From Hydrocarboniphaga daqingensis (GTDB taxonomy: Bacteria > Pseudomonadota > Gammaproteobacteria > Nevskiales > Nevskiaceae): a DNA stretch of 64,000 nucleotides. Location: the NCBI RefSeq assembly GCF_900129825.1, contig NZ_FQWZ01000005.1, forward strand, positions 124,001 to 188,000, in the 5' to 3' direction. The notes beneath the pieces were generated by a model. The model saw only the letters and a program-made list of their open reading frames with translations, made no database searches and had not been told where the DNA came from. Below are positions 28,093-36,356 of this stretch, one piece after another. Position 1 is the first letter of the stretch. Each line of letters starts with the position of its first letter. A program made the position numbers and the translations under genes.

Positions 28093-28416
28093 TCCGAGTT
28101 CTCCGCGCGCCATCAGGGACGCTTGATTGAAGGCCTGAATCTGAAACCAACGCAACGCATCGCCGACATCGTGTTGAAGTCAAGACTGCGACGCGGGCCT
28201 GACTGGCCGCAGCGCCAATACAGTAGCAAAGTGCCCCAAGCACGATGGCTCCGGGCACCTCGCCTGGTATCAGCGGCGGACAGCACGGGATCAACGGTGC
28301 AGACGCTCGTTTCAGACCGTACCAACGCGGATCGCTACGCATGTAGGACAAGCCCTCTGCGCAGCGGAGGCCACCGCTGACATCGAACTGGCAACACTCT
28401 TGCCTATGCTGCTGCC
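28093..28416. other. Divergent intergenic region between fimV and a secreted protein gene
   Basis: This 324-base stretch holds no gene that can be supported. It must carry the promoters of fimV (minus) and the gene at 28417 (plus). On the minus strand a TTGACT hexamer (28178-28183) resembles a -35 box, but no good -10 box sits at the right distance. No repeat or strong hairpin was seen. Confidence 0.5.
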
Positions 28417-29187
28417 ATGGATTGCCGAAACCGCAACACACCTCCGCCGATCCGCTGCTGGTTGATCGCGCTGCTGCTGGCGATGGCCACGCCGCTGCGG
28501 GCCGCCGCGCAGGAGCCCATCGATCGGCCCGGCCATTCGGAACTGTCGACGCTGTTTGCCTCGCCCGGCTTCCGCAACAACATGCTCGACAAAATCGGCC
28601 GCCCGGTCCTTGCCGCTGGTACCCGCAGTGTTCTGGGTCATCAAGCCGTCAGCCCGGCCCGTTACGTCGCCGATCTGAATTACTACGCCAGCCCCGGTAT
28701 CAGCCGAACGCTGGGCCAACAGATCGCCAGCAGCGTTGTCGACGCCGACCCGGGGCAGACACGTCACATCCGCGAATTACTGGCCAGCGGCCGCGTCTGG
28801 CAGCGCTTCGATCGCGTGCTGTCGGGCACCGGCTACTCGAGTCGCAATCTGGCCGATGTGATGGCCTGGTACTACGTCACCAGTTGGGAAATCATCAACG
28901 AGCAGGACGCGCCGCCGGCGCTGTATCGCGCGGTGCGCGACCAGATCGCCGAATCGCTGCAGTACAGCCCCGAGGTGCTGTTCATGAGCAATGCGGAGAA
29001 GCAGCGCGTGTCCGAGTCGATCGGCATCATGTGCACGATCGTCGATGACGGCAGCCAGCAGCTTCGCGACCAAGGCGACCAGATCGGCTACCTGGCGGTT
29101 CAGAACGCCGTTCGCGAGTCCCTGCTGGAGCAAGGCCTCGACATGAAGCGCCTGAGGCTGACCCGGCGCGGCTTCTCGACCCAGTAG
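28417..29187 (+). CDS. Secreted protein of unknown function
   Basis: Not recognised with confidence. The 256-residue protein has a signal peptide (WLIALLLAMATPLRAAAQ) and no other membrane helix, so it is probably periplasmic. The mature part is mostly alpha-helical. A central ADVMAWYYVTSWEIINEQDA segment vaguely recalls small secreted DUF families of gammaproteobacteria (DUF6683-like is a weak guess). It is the only plus-strand gene in a long minus-strand block, lying between asd and fimV, genes that are usually neighbours in Xanthomonadaceae. Confidence 0.7.
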   Translation: MDCRNRNTPPPIRCWLIALLLAMATPLRAAAQEPIDRPGHSELSTLFASPGFRNNMLDKIGRPVLAAGTRSVLGHQAVSPARYVADLNYYASPGISRTLGQQIASSVVDADPGQTRHIRELLASGRVWQRFDRVLSGTGYSSRNLADVMAWYYVTSWEIINEQDAPPALYRAVRDQIAESLQYSPEVLFMSNAEKQRVSESIGIMCTIVDDGSQQLRDQGDQIGYLAVQNAVRESLLEQGLDMKRLRLTRRGFSTQ

Positions 29188-29254
29188 ATCAGCGCCTTGC
29201 CCAGCCGTCCGGAAGCGGCACTGCTGCGACCACTCGCAGCGGTGCCGCTGAGAC

Positions 29255-30370
29255 TCAGGCGCCGAGCAGAATCCGCAGCATGCGCCGCAACGGCTCAGCC
29301 GCACCCCACAGCAACTGGTCGCCGCAGGTGAAGGCGCTCAAGTAGTCCGGCCCCATGTTCAGCTTGCGCAAGCGGCCGACCGGCACCTGCAGCGAGCCGC
29401 TGACGGCGGCCGGCGTCAGCTCGCGCATGCTGGCGTCCCGGTCATTGGGCACCACGCGCACCCAGTCGTTACTGGTCTTGATCAGCGCTTCGATGTCGGC
29501 CATCGGCACGTCGCGACGCAGCTTGATCGTCAGCGCCTGCGAATGGCAGCGCATCGCGCCGATGCGCACGCACAAGCCGTCGACCGGCACCGGGTCGGCT
29601 TCGCGGCCGAGGATCTTGTTGGTTTCGGCCTGCCCCTTCCACTCTTCCTTGGACTGGCCGTTGTCGAGCTGCTTGTCGATGTATGGAATCAAGCTGCCTG
29701 CCAGCGGCACGCCGAACTGCTGGGTCGGGAAGGCGCTGGATCGCAGCGTCTCGGACACCTGCGTGTCGATCGCCAGGATGCTGCTGGCCGGGTCGGCCAG
29801 AAGACCGGCGACGGCCGCATGTGTTGCGCCCATCTGCGCGATCAGTTCGCGCATGTTCTGCGCGCCGGCGCCGCTGGCGGCCTGGTAGGTCATCGCGCTC
29901 ATCCACTCGACGAGGTTTTCGCGATACAGCGCGCCCAGTGCCATCAGCATCAAGCTGACGGTGCAGTTGCCGCCGACGTAGTTGCGCACGCCGCTGTCGA
30001 TACCGCGCTTGATCACATCGAGATTGACCGGGTCGAGCACGATGATCGCGTCGGACTTCATCCGCAGCGCCGACGCCGCGTCGATCCAGTAGCCGTTCCA
30101 GCCGCTGGCGCGCAGCCGCGGGTAGACGTCATTGGTGTAGTCGCCACCCTGGCAGGTCAGGATCACATCCATCGCGCGCAGCGCGTCGATGCTGTTGGCA
30201 TCGTGCAGGATGCCGCCCGACTTGCCGCCGAACGATGGCGCGGCGCCGCCGACGTTCGACGTCGTGAAGAACTGCGCGTCGATCAACGCAAAATCGTTTT
30301 CCTGCTGCATGCGCTGCATCAGCACACTGCCCACCATGCCGCGCCAACCGACCAATCCGACTTTCTTCAT
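29255..30370 (-). CDS. asd: Aspartate-semialdehyde dehydrogenase
   Basis: Reduces aspartyl phosphate to aspartate semialdehyde, the branch point to Lys, DAP, Thr and Met. The 371-residue protein is of the E. coli (gamma) type: it starts [20 protein letters not shown], has the catalytic Cys in [31 protein letters not shown], and the late active-site His in [10 protein letters not shown]. The start at 30370 follows GGGA by eight bases. Repeats occupy the gap to leuB. Order leuC-leuD-leuB-asd-fimV matches Xanthomonadaceae apart from the inserted secreted-protein gene. Confidence 0.97.
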   Translation of the reverse strand: MKKVGLVGWRGMVGSVLMQRMQQENDFALIDAQFFTTSNVGGAAPSFGGKSGGILHDANSIDALRAMDVILTCQGGDYTNDVYPRLRASGWNGYWIDAASALRMKSDAIIVLDPVNLDVIKRGIDSGVRNYVGGNCTVSLMLMALGALYRENLVEWMSAMTYQAASGAGAQNMRELIAQMGATHAAVAGLLADPASSILAIDTQVSETLRSSAFPTQQFGVPLAGSLIPYIDKQLDNGQSKEEWKGQAETNKILGREADPVPVDGLCVRIGAMRCHSQALTIKLRRDVPMADIEALIKTSNDWVRVVPNDRDASMRELTPAAVSGSLQVPVGRLRKLNMGPDYLSAFTCGDQLLWGAAEPLRRMLRILLGA

Positions 30371-30470
30371 GACGAGTCCCTGCAATGTTGTGATCCCTCT
30401 CCCTGAGGAGAAAGGATTGCGAAGCACCGGATCAGGGTGCTCGCGAATGGATTGACCTCGACACTGCGAG

Positions 30471-30515
30471 GCCCTCACCCGCCCCTTCGGGGCACCCTCT
30501 CCCGGCGGGAGAGGG
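30471..30515 (-). repeat. Composite intergenic palindromic repeat, copy 4
   Basis: Reads GCCCTCACCC, then GCCCCTTCGGGGC, then the CCCTCTCCC-GGC-GGGAGAGGG hairpin, in the same orientation as copy 2 near 14.3 kb. A degenerate half copy (CCCTCTCCC-TGA-GGAGAAAGG) lies at about 30395-30415. Together they fill most of the asd-leuB gap. Confidence 0.85.
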
Positions 30516-30521
30516 GAAACG

Positions 30522-31598
30522 CTAGCGCCGCAGCGCGGCGATCACCGCGTCGCCCATTTCGCGCGTGCCGATGACCTTCTCGCCAGCTTGCGCGATATCA
30601 CCGGTGCGATAGCCAGACTTCAGCACGGCCTTGACCACTGCATCGATACGATCGGCGATATCGCTGCGGTCGAAGCTGTACTTGAACATCATGCCCACCG
30701 ACAGGATCGTCGCCAGCGGATTGGCCTTGTTCTGGCCGGCGATGTCCGGCGCGCTGCCGTGGATCGGCTCGTACATGCCTTTGCCGTTCACGTCGAGCGA
30801 TGCCGACGGCAGCATGCCGATCGAGCCACCGAGCATCGACGCTTCGTCCGACAGGATGTCGCCGAAGATGTTGCCGGTAACGATCACGTCGAACTGCTTG
30901 GGCCGGCGAATCAGCTGCATCGCGGCGTTGTCGACGTACATGTGGCTCAACTCGACGTCGGGATAGTCCTTGCCGACTTCGATCACCACTTCGCGCCACA
31001 GACGCGAAGTTTCGAGCACGTTCTCCTTGTCGACCGAACACAGCTTCTTGCTGCGCTTGCGCGCCGCCTCGAAGCCGAGCTTGGCGATGCGCGCCACTTC
31101 GTCGCGCGCGTAGTGCATCGTGTCGTAACCCTCATCGACGCCGGCGGCGTTGACGCGGCGTCCGCGCGGCTGGCCGAAGTAGATGTCGCCGGTCAGTTCG
31201 CGCAGGATCAGCAGGTCGAGGCCGGCGATGACCTCCGGCTTCAGCGACGAGGCCGCCGCCAGCTCCTCATAGGCCAGTGCCGGACGGAAGTTGGCGAACA
31301 GGCCGAGGTCCTTGCGGATGCCGAGCAAGCCGCGCTCCGGGCGCAGTTCGCGCGGCAGCGCGTCGTACTTCGGGCCGCCGACGGCACCGAGCAGGATCGC
31401 GTCGGCCTCGCGTGCCAGCTTCTGCGTCGACGCCGGATACGGATGACCTTCGGCGTCGTAGGCCGCGCCGCCGAGCACACCGAATTCGTATTCGATCGCC
31501 TCGCCTTCGCTGCGCAGCAGGTCGAGTACCTTGACCGCTTCGGCCATCACTTCGATGCCGATGTAGTCGCCGGGGAGGATTGCAATTTTCTTGGTCAT
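30522..31598 (-). CDS. leuB: 3-isopropylmalate dehydrogenase
   Basis: NAD-dependent oxidative decarboxylation of 3-isopropylmalate in leucine synthesis. The 358-residue protein starts [20 protein letters not shown], with [11 protein letters not shown], the Arg/Tyr active-site region [15 protein letters not shown], the metal-binding [20 protein letters not shown] and the NAD-binding [18 protein letters not shown]. Length fits the family. It follows leuD by 49 bases. Confidence 0.97.
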   Translation of the reverse strand: MTKKIAILPGDYIGIEVMAEAVKVLDLLRSEGEAIEYEFGVLGGAAYDAEGHPYPASTQKLAREADAILLGAVGGPKYDALPRELRPERGLLGIRKDLGLFANFRPALAYEELAAASSLKPEVIAGLDLLILRELTGDIYFGQPRGRRVNAAGVDEGYDTMHYARDEVARIAKLGFEAARKRSKKLCSVDKENVLETSRLWREVVIEVGKDYPDVELSHMYVDNAAMQLIRRPKQFDVIVTGNIFGDILSDEASMLGGSIGMLPSASLDVNGKGMYEPIHGSAPDIAGQNKANPLATILSVGMMFKYSFDRSDIADRIDAVVKAVLKSGYRTGDIAQAGEKVIGTREMGDAVIAALRR

Positions 31599-31647
31599 AT
31601 CGGGATTTCGGTAGACGTCAGTGTCGGCGGCAGCGCGCTTGAGCCGA

Positions 31648-32295
31648 TCAGACAGGGTTCGTAAACAGCCAGGGCGCCTGCTCGCGGCGACGCGCTTCAT
31701 ACGCGCGGATCGCATCGGCGTGCTGCAGGGTCAGGCCGATCTCGTCGAGGCCACGGATCAGGCAGTCCTTGCGGAAGGCGTCGATGTCGAACGCATGCGC
31801 AAGGCCACCCGGCGTGATCACCCGCTGTGCCGGCAGATCGATCGTCAGCGTATAGCCGGGGTTGGCAGCGAGTTCGCGGAACAGCGTTTCGATCACGTCA
31901 GCCGTCAGCGCCACCGGCAGAAAACCGGTCTTGAAGCTGTTGTTGTAGAAGATGTCGGCAAAGCTGGACGCGATCACCGCGCGGAAGCCGAAGTCGTCGA
32001 GCGCCCAGACTGCATGCTCGCGCGACGAGCCGCAGCCGAAGTTTTCGCGGCTCAGCAGAATCTGCGCATCGCGGTAAGCGGGCTGGTTCAGCACGAAGTC
32101 CGGGTTCGGACGGCGCGAGGCGACCGGGATATCCAGATCACCGGCGTCCAGATAGCGCCAGTCGTCGAACAGGAACTGGCCAAAGCCAGTGCGCTTGATC
32201 GACTTCAGATACTGCTTGGGAATGATCGCGTCGGTGTCGACGTTCGGCCGGTCCAGCGGCGCGACTTTGGCGGTCAAGGTGGTGAAGGCGCGCAT
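31648..32295 (-). CDS. leuD: 3-isopropylmalate dehydratase small subunit
   Basis: Swivel-domain subunit of isopropylmalate isomerase, working with LeuC. The 215-residue protein has [20 protein letters not shown] near the start and [15 protein letters not shown], the standard LeuD motifs. The start ATG shares a base with the leuC stop codon (TGATG), suggesting coupled translation and balanced subunit supply. Confidence 0.97.
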   Translation of the reverse strand: MRAFTTLTAKVAPLDRPNVDTDAIIPKQYLKSIKRTGFGQFLFDDWRYLDAGDLDIPVASRRPNPDFVLNQPAYRDAQILLSRENFGCGSSREHAVWALDDFGFRAVIASSFADIFYNNSFKTGFLPVALTADVIETLFRELAANPGYTLTIDLPAQRVITPGGLAHAFDIDAFRKDCLIRGLDEIGLTLQHADAIRAYEARRREQAPWLFTNPV

Positions 32296-33707
32296 CAGAC
32301 GAAGCTCCGGACGTCGACGAAGTGACCGGCGATGCCGGCGGCAGCGGCCATGGCCGGCGATACCAGATGGGTGCGGCCGCCCTGCCCCTGACGACCTTCG
32401 AAGTTGCGGTTGGACGTCGACGCGCAGCGCTCACCCGGCTCCAGGCGGTCGGCGTTCATCGCCAGGCACATCGAGCAGCCGGGCTCGCGCCACTCGAAAC
32501 CGGCGTCGGTGAAGATGCGGTCCAGCCCTTCGGATTCAGCCTGGGCCTTGACCAGACCCGAGCCCGGCACGACCAGCGCGAGCTTGACGTTGGCGGCCTT
32601 GCGCTTGCCGCGGACCACGCTGGCCGCCGCGCGCAGATCCTCGATCCGCGAATTGGTGCAACTACCGATGAACACCTTGTCGATCGCGATCGATTCGATC
32701 GGCTGGTTCGGCTGCAAGCCCATGTAGGCCAGCGCCTTCTCCATGCCGGAGCGCTTCACCGCATCGCCGACGCTGGCCGGATCCGGAACGCTGGCGGTGA
32801 CCGGCAGCACCATCTCGGGCGACGTGCCCCAGGTGACCTGCGGCTGGATCGATTGCGCGTCGATCACCACTTCGCTGTCGAACACCGCACCGTCGTCCGA
32901 ATGCAGCGTGCGCCAGTGCGCCACGGCGCGGTCCCAGGTTTCGCCTTTGGGCGCATACGGCCGGCCCTTGCAGTAGTCGATCGTGGTTTGGTCGACCGCG
33001 ATCAGACCGGCGCGCGCGCCACCTTCGATGGCCATGTTGCAGACCGTCATGCGGCCTTCCATCGACAGCGCGGCGATCGCCTCGCCTGCGAACTCGATCG
33101 CGTAGCCGGTGCCGCCGGCCGTACCGATGCGGCCGATGATCGCCAGCACGATGTCCTTGGCGGTCACGCCGGGCCCGACTTGGCCACGGACCACGATGCG
33201 CAAGGTCCGGCTCTTTTTGGCGACCAGCGTCTGCGTGGCCAGCACATGCTCGACTTCCGAGGTGCCGATGCCAAAGGCCAGCGCTCCGAAGGCACCGTGC
33301 GTCGACGTGTGCGAGTCGCCGCAGACGACGGTCATGCCCGGCAGCGTGGCGCCCTGTTCCGGCCCGATCACGTGGACGATGCCCTGGCGGCGATCGTTCA
33401 TGCGGAACTCGGTGATGCCGAACTCGGCGCAGTTGCTGTCGAGCGCGTCGACCTGGGTGCGCGAGATCGGATCGGTGATGCCGCCAGCGCGGTCGGTGGT
33501 CGGCACGTTGTGGTCGGCCACCGCGAGGTTGGCGGCGATGCTCCACGGCTTGCGGCCGTTCAGGCGCAGGCCGTCGAAGGCCTGGGGACTGGTGACTTCG
33601 TGGACCAGATGACGGTCGATGTAGATCAGGCAGGCGCCGTCGCCGCTGTCGCGGACGACGTGCTCATCCCAGATCTTGTCGTACAGGGTGCGCGGGGTAG
33701 CCGACAT
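32295..33707 (-). CDS. leuC: 3-isopropylmalate dehydratase large subunit
   Basis: Aconitase-family [4Fe-4S] subunit of isopropylmalate isomerase. The 470-residue protein starts [13 protein letters not shown] and has [36 protein letters not shown] and [15 protein letters not shown], giving the three cluster cysteines. The start at 33707 matches the family; the frame upstream to 33791 overlaps the regulatory region. It is the first gene of the leuCDB unit and is divergent from a LysR gene. Confidence 0.98.
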   Translation of the reverse strand: MSATPRTLYDKIWDEHVVRDSGDGACLIYIDRHLVHEVTSPQAFDGLRLNGRKPWSIAANLAVADHNVPTTDRAGGITDPISRTQVDALDSNCAEFGITEFRMNDRRQGIVHVIGPEQGATLPGMTVVCGDSHTSTHGAFGALAFGIGTSEVEHVLATQTLVAKKSRTLRIVVRGQVGPGVTAKDIVLAIIGRIGTAGGTGYAIEFAGEAIAALSMEGRMTVCNMAIEGGARAGLIAVDQTTIDYCKGRPYAPKGETWDRAVAHWRTLHSDDGAVFDSEVVIDAQSIQPQVTWGTSPEMVLPVTASVPDPASVGDAVKRSGMEKALAYMGLQPNQPIESIAIDKVFIGSCTNSRIEDLRAAASVVRGKRKAANVKLALVVPGSGLVKAQAESEGLDRIFTDAGFEWREPGCSMCLAMNADRLEPGERCASTSNRNFEGRQGQGGRTHLVSPAMAAAAGIAGHFVDVRSFV

Positions 33708-33789
33708 GGAACGCTCGCAGGGGTCAGAGACGGCGCGCAGTCTAGGCGGCGCCTTGCCATAACTCCAATGAATCGTTTGAATATCCAGC

Positions 33790-33804
33790 ATTCCATACTG
33801 GAAT
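33790..33804. promoter_or_regulatory. Candidate LysR-type regulator binding site between leuC and lysR
   Basis: A 15-base dyad ATTCCA-TAC-TGGAAT lies in the 122-base divergent region between leuC and the LysR gene. It contains the T-N11-A framework typical of LysR-type sites. A second overlapping dyad, TCCAG-9-CTGGA, spans 33784-33802. Binding by the neighbouring regulator is inferred from position and symmetry. Confidence 0.5.
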
Positions 33805-33829
33805 CTGGAAACCCCAGCCGGAGCCCGTC

Positions 33830-34714
33830 ATCGACACCCAGGACTTGAGCGCCTTCGTCGAAGTTGCCGATAGCGGCTCATTCTCGGCCGCTGCCGAGCG
33901 GCTGCATCTGACCCAGCCGGCGATCAGCAAGCGCATTGCCGCGCTCGAGGCGCGACTGCACCGCAGCTTGTTTGATCGCGTCGGCCGGCGCATCACGCTG
34001 ACCGAGGCCGGCATCGCGCTGCTGCCGTATGCGCGGCGCGTGCTGCACGAGATCGAGGATGCGCGCCGCGCGGTGTCGCGGCTGTCGGCCGAAATACGCG
34101 GGCGCTTGTCGATCGGCACGAGCCATCACATCGGGCTGCACCGGCTGCCACCGGTGCTCAAGCGCTACACGCAGCAGTTTCCCGACGTCGATCTGGACAT
34201 CCACTTCATGGATTCCGAAGACGCCTGCGATGCGGTGCTGGCCGGCAAGCTGGAACTGGGCATCGTCACGCTGCCGCTGTCGCCGCTGCCGAATCTTGAG
34301 CAGCACCGGATCTGGCCCGACCCGCTGGCCGTGGTCGTCGCGCCTGAGCACGAGTTGGCGCAGCGACACCCGATCAGCCTGCCGCTGCTGGCCGACTACC
34401 CGGCAGTTCTGCCGGACCGCGACACCTACACGCACCGCATCGTCACCGCTGCCCTGCAGCGCCACGGCGTTGCGCCGCGCGTGCGGCTGGCCACCAACTA
34501 CCTGGAAACGCTGAAGATGCTGGCTGCGATCGGCTTGGGCTGGAGCGTGCTGCCGCAGTCGATGCTCGACGACAGCATCTGCGCGATCGAAGTCGAAGGC
34601 TTCCGCCTGCAGCGGGAGCTGGGCGTGGTCTGGCACCAGCGCCGCACCCAGTCGGCGCCGGCGCGCGCGCTGATCGAAGAGCTGATCGCCTCGGCCACGG
34701 CGGCTGTGGCATAA
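33830..34714 (+). CDS. LysR-family transcriptional regulator
   Basis: A LysR-type regulator of about 290 residues with an N-terminal winged helix-turn-helix (FVEVADSGSFSAAAERLHLT followed by QPAISKRIAALE) and a periplasmic-binding-like effector domain. It probably controls the divergent leuCDB genes, possibly with 2-isopropylmalate as signal; this is inferred from context. The start is unusual. The family N-terminus fits the ATC codon at 33830 (IDTQDLSAFVEV), while the nearest standard start codon is the TTG at 33845. No in-frame ATG is available before the HTH. Confidence 0.88.
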   Translation: MDTQDLSAFVEVADSGSFSAAAERLHLTQPAISKRIAALEARLHRSLFDRVGRRITLTEAGIALLPYARRVLHEIEDARRAVSRLSAEIRGRLSIGTSHHIGLHRLPPVLKRYTQQFPDVDLDIHFMDSEDACDAVLAGKLELGIVTLPLSPLPNLEQHRIWPDPLAVVVAPEHELAQRHPISLPLLADYPAVLPDRDTYTHRIVTAALQRHGVAPRVRLATNYLETLKMLAAIGLGWSVLPQSMLDDSICAIEVEGFRLQRELGVVWHQRRTQSAPARALIEELIASATAAVA

Positions 34715-34753
34715 GGCGCTATCCGTTCACCCGCCCGGTCCCTGACCCATCCG

Positions 34754-35614
34754 ATGTCCGTCTCTGCCCTGCTGTCCCATACCGCCACGATCGGCGGTGT
34801 TCGTACCCGCGTACTGGAGCGCCCTGGCGACGATGCGCTGACGCTGCTGCTGATCCACGGCTGGGCTGATAGCGCCGATACCTGGAAGCCGCTGATCGCC
34901 GCGCTCGACGACCTGCCGGCGCGGATCGTGGCATTCGACCTGCCGAGCTTCGGCGCCGCCGGCGACCTGCAGCCCGGCCCGCAGCTACCGCAGTTCGTCG
35001 CCACGGTCGCGGCGGCGTTACAGCAGTTCGCCGGACGCGGCCGGCTGCTGCCGGTGGGTCAGTCGCTCGGCGGCCGCGCGCTGCTGATGGCACTCCACCA
35101 GGCCGACGCGGCGTCGCGGGCGATCCCCGGCTGCATCGTCATCGGCCCGGCGCCGCTGGAGCTGCCGGCCTGGCAGAAGATGCTGGTGCGCAACGGCTCG
35201 CTGGCGCCGAGCGCCAGCCGCCTCGGCGAGCCGCTCGACGCCGCGCAGCAACGCGCCGAGTTCCTGAAAAGTTTCAAGCGCACCTGCCTGGCTGAGCCCG
35301 ACCGGGTCGACGCCTCGGTCTACGACGATTACCTGCGCCACTACACGGCCGAGCGCATCGGCCGGCACATGGAATCGCTGCGTTTGATCGGTGGGGAGCT
35401 GCAGCAGCCGCTGTCGCTGGACCGGGTGCAGATGCCGGTCGAGATCATCTGGGGCGAGGCGGACCGCATGGCGCCGGTTGGCGGCGCCGACCGCTACTGC
35501 CAAGCGCTGCGCGACGCGCGCCTGACGCGACTGCCCGGCTGCGGCCATCACGCCCATCTGGAGCGGACCGACGACGTCGCCGCGATCGTGCGCCGCATGG
35601 CGCAGCCGGTCTGA
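34754..35614 (+). CDS. Alpha/beta hydrolase
   Basis: A 286-residue alpha/beta-hydrolase-fold enzyme. The oxyanion region LLLIHGWADSADTW, the nucleophile elbow VGQSLGG, the acid in IIWGEADRMAP and the final His in GCGHHAHLE make a complete Ser-Asp-His triad. No signal peptide is seen. The substrate cannot be told; the fold includes esterases, lipases and C-C hydrolases. The following AlkB-like gene begins 22 bases later, so the two may be co-transcribed. Confidence 0.85.
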   Translation: MSVSALLSHTATIGGVRTRVLERPGDDALTLLLIHGWADSADTWKPLIAALDDLPARIVAFDLPSFGAAGDLQPGPQLPQFVATVAAALQQFAGRGRLLPVGQSLGGRALLMALHQADAASRAIPGCIVIGPAPLELPAWQKMLVRNGSLAPSASRLGEPLDAAQQRAEFLKSFKRTCLAEPDRVDASVYDDYLRHYTAERIGRHMESLRLIGGELQQPLSLDRVQMPVEIIWGEADRMAPVGGADRYCQALRDARLTRLPGCGHHAHLERTDDVAAIVRRMAQPV

Positions 35615-35636
35615 GCAACCGCCCCTCGACGCGGTG

Positions 35637-36266
35637 ATGGCGCCGGACCCGTTGGCACTGTTCGACAGCGGCCCACAAACGCTGATCCAAGATGATCAGG
35701 GCGGCGTGGTCTATCGGCCGGGCTGGCTCGACGCCGCACAAGCGCAGCGATGGTTCGAGCGGCTGCGCGACCAGATTCCATGGCAGCACCAGCGCCGGAT
35801 GATGTACGAGCGCGAAGTCGACGTACCGCGCTTGATGGCGCACTACCGTCATGACGATCCGGCGCTGCACCCGATTCTCAAAGTCGCGCTACGCAGCGTC
35901 GAGCAGGCCAGTGGCGTGGCCTTCACCAGCCTGGGCCTGAACTACTACCGCGACGGCCAGGACAGCGTCGCCCCGCATCACGACCGGCTCGAAGACCTGA
36001 TGCCGGGCTATCCGATCGTATTGCTGTCGCTGGGCGCGACGCGGACGATGCGGATCAGCCGCCAGCAGCCGCCGCGCCACCGCATCGACATCGACCTGCA
36101 GGCGGGCAGCCTGCTGACGATGAGCTATGCCTCGCAACTGCAGTATCTGCACGGCATTCCCAAACAGAGCGCTGCGCTGCTTCCACGCATCAGCATCGCG
36201 TTTCGCGTGCGGCCACGCGCACCCGCCTCGCCTTCGCCACCGCTGCCGCGACCCACTGCGCCGTAA
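35637..36266 (+). CDS. AlkB-like 2-oxoglutarate/Fe(II) dioxygenase
   Basis: A 209-residue AlkB-family oxygenase, probably a DNA or RNA demethylase for alkylated bases. Iron ligands are H114 and D116 (in VAPHHDRLED) with H172 (in QYLHGIP); R184 and R190 (PRISIAFR) fit 2-oxoglutarate and substrate contacts, and LNYYRDGQDSVAPH is a typical segment. A GTG three bases upstream is a possible alternative start. The Pro/Ala-rich C-terminal tail is probably unstructured. It resembles the AlkB type found in Xanthomonas and human ALKBH2/3 more than E. coli AlkB. Confidence 0.88.
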   Translation: MAPDPLALFDSGPQTLIQDDQGGVVYRPGWLDAAQAQRWFERLRDQIPWQHQRRMMYEREVDVPRLMAHYRHDDPALHPILKVALRSVEQASGVAFTSLGLNYYRDGQDSVAPHHDRLEDLMPGYPIVLLSLGATRTMRISRQQPPRHRIDIDLQAGSLLTMSYASQLQYLHGIPKQSAALLPRISIAFRVRPRAPASPSPPLPRPTAP

Positions 36267-36356
36267 GCGCCATTGCCGCCGACCTCGTCGGGACGCACGA
36301 GGCCGGCGCCGGCCCCGGTCGGCAGCATCACCGCCATAACAACGGGGAGAACGCTG

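Noticed and set aside
26125-28380. Long plus-strand frame opposite fimV rich in Arg/Gly
   Set aside because: It mirrors the Ala/Pro/Val-rich linker of FimV; low-complexity antisense shadow.
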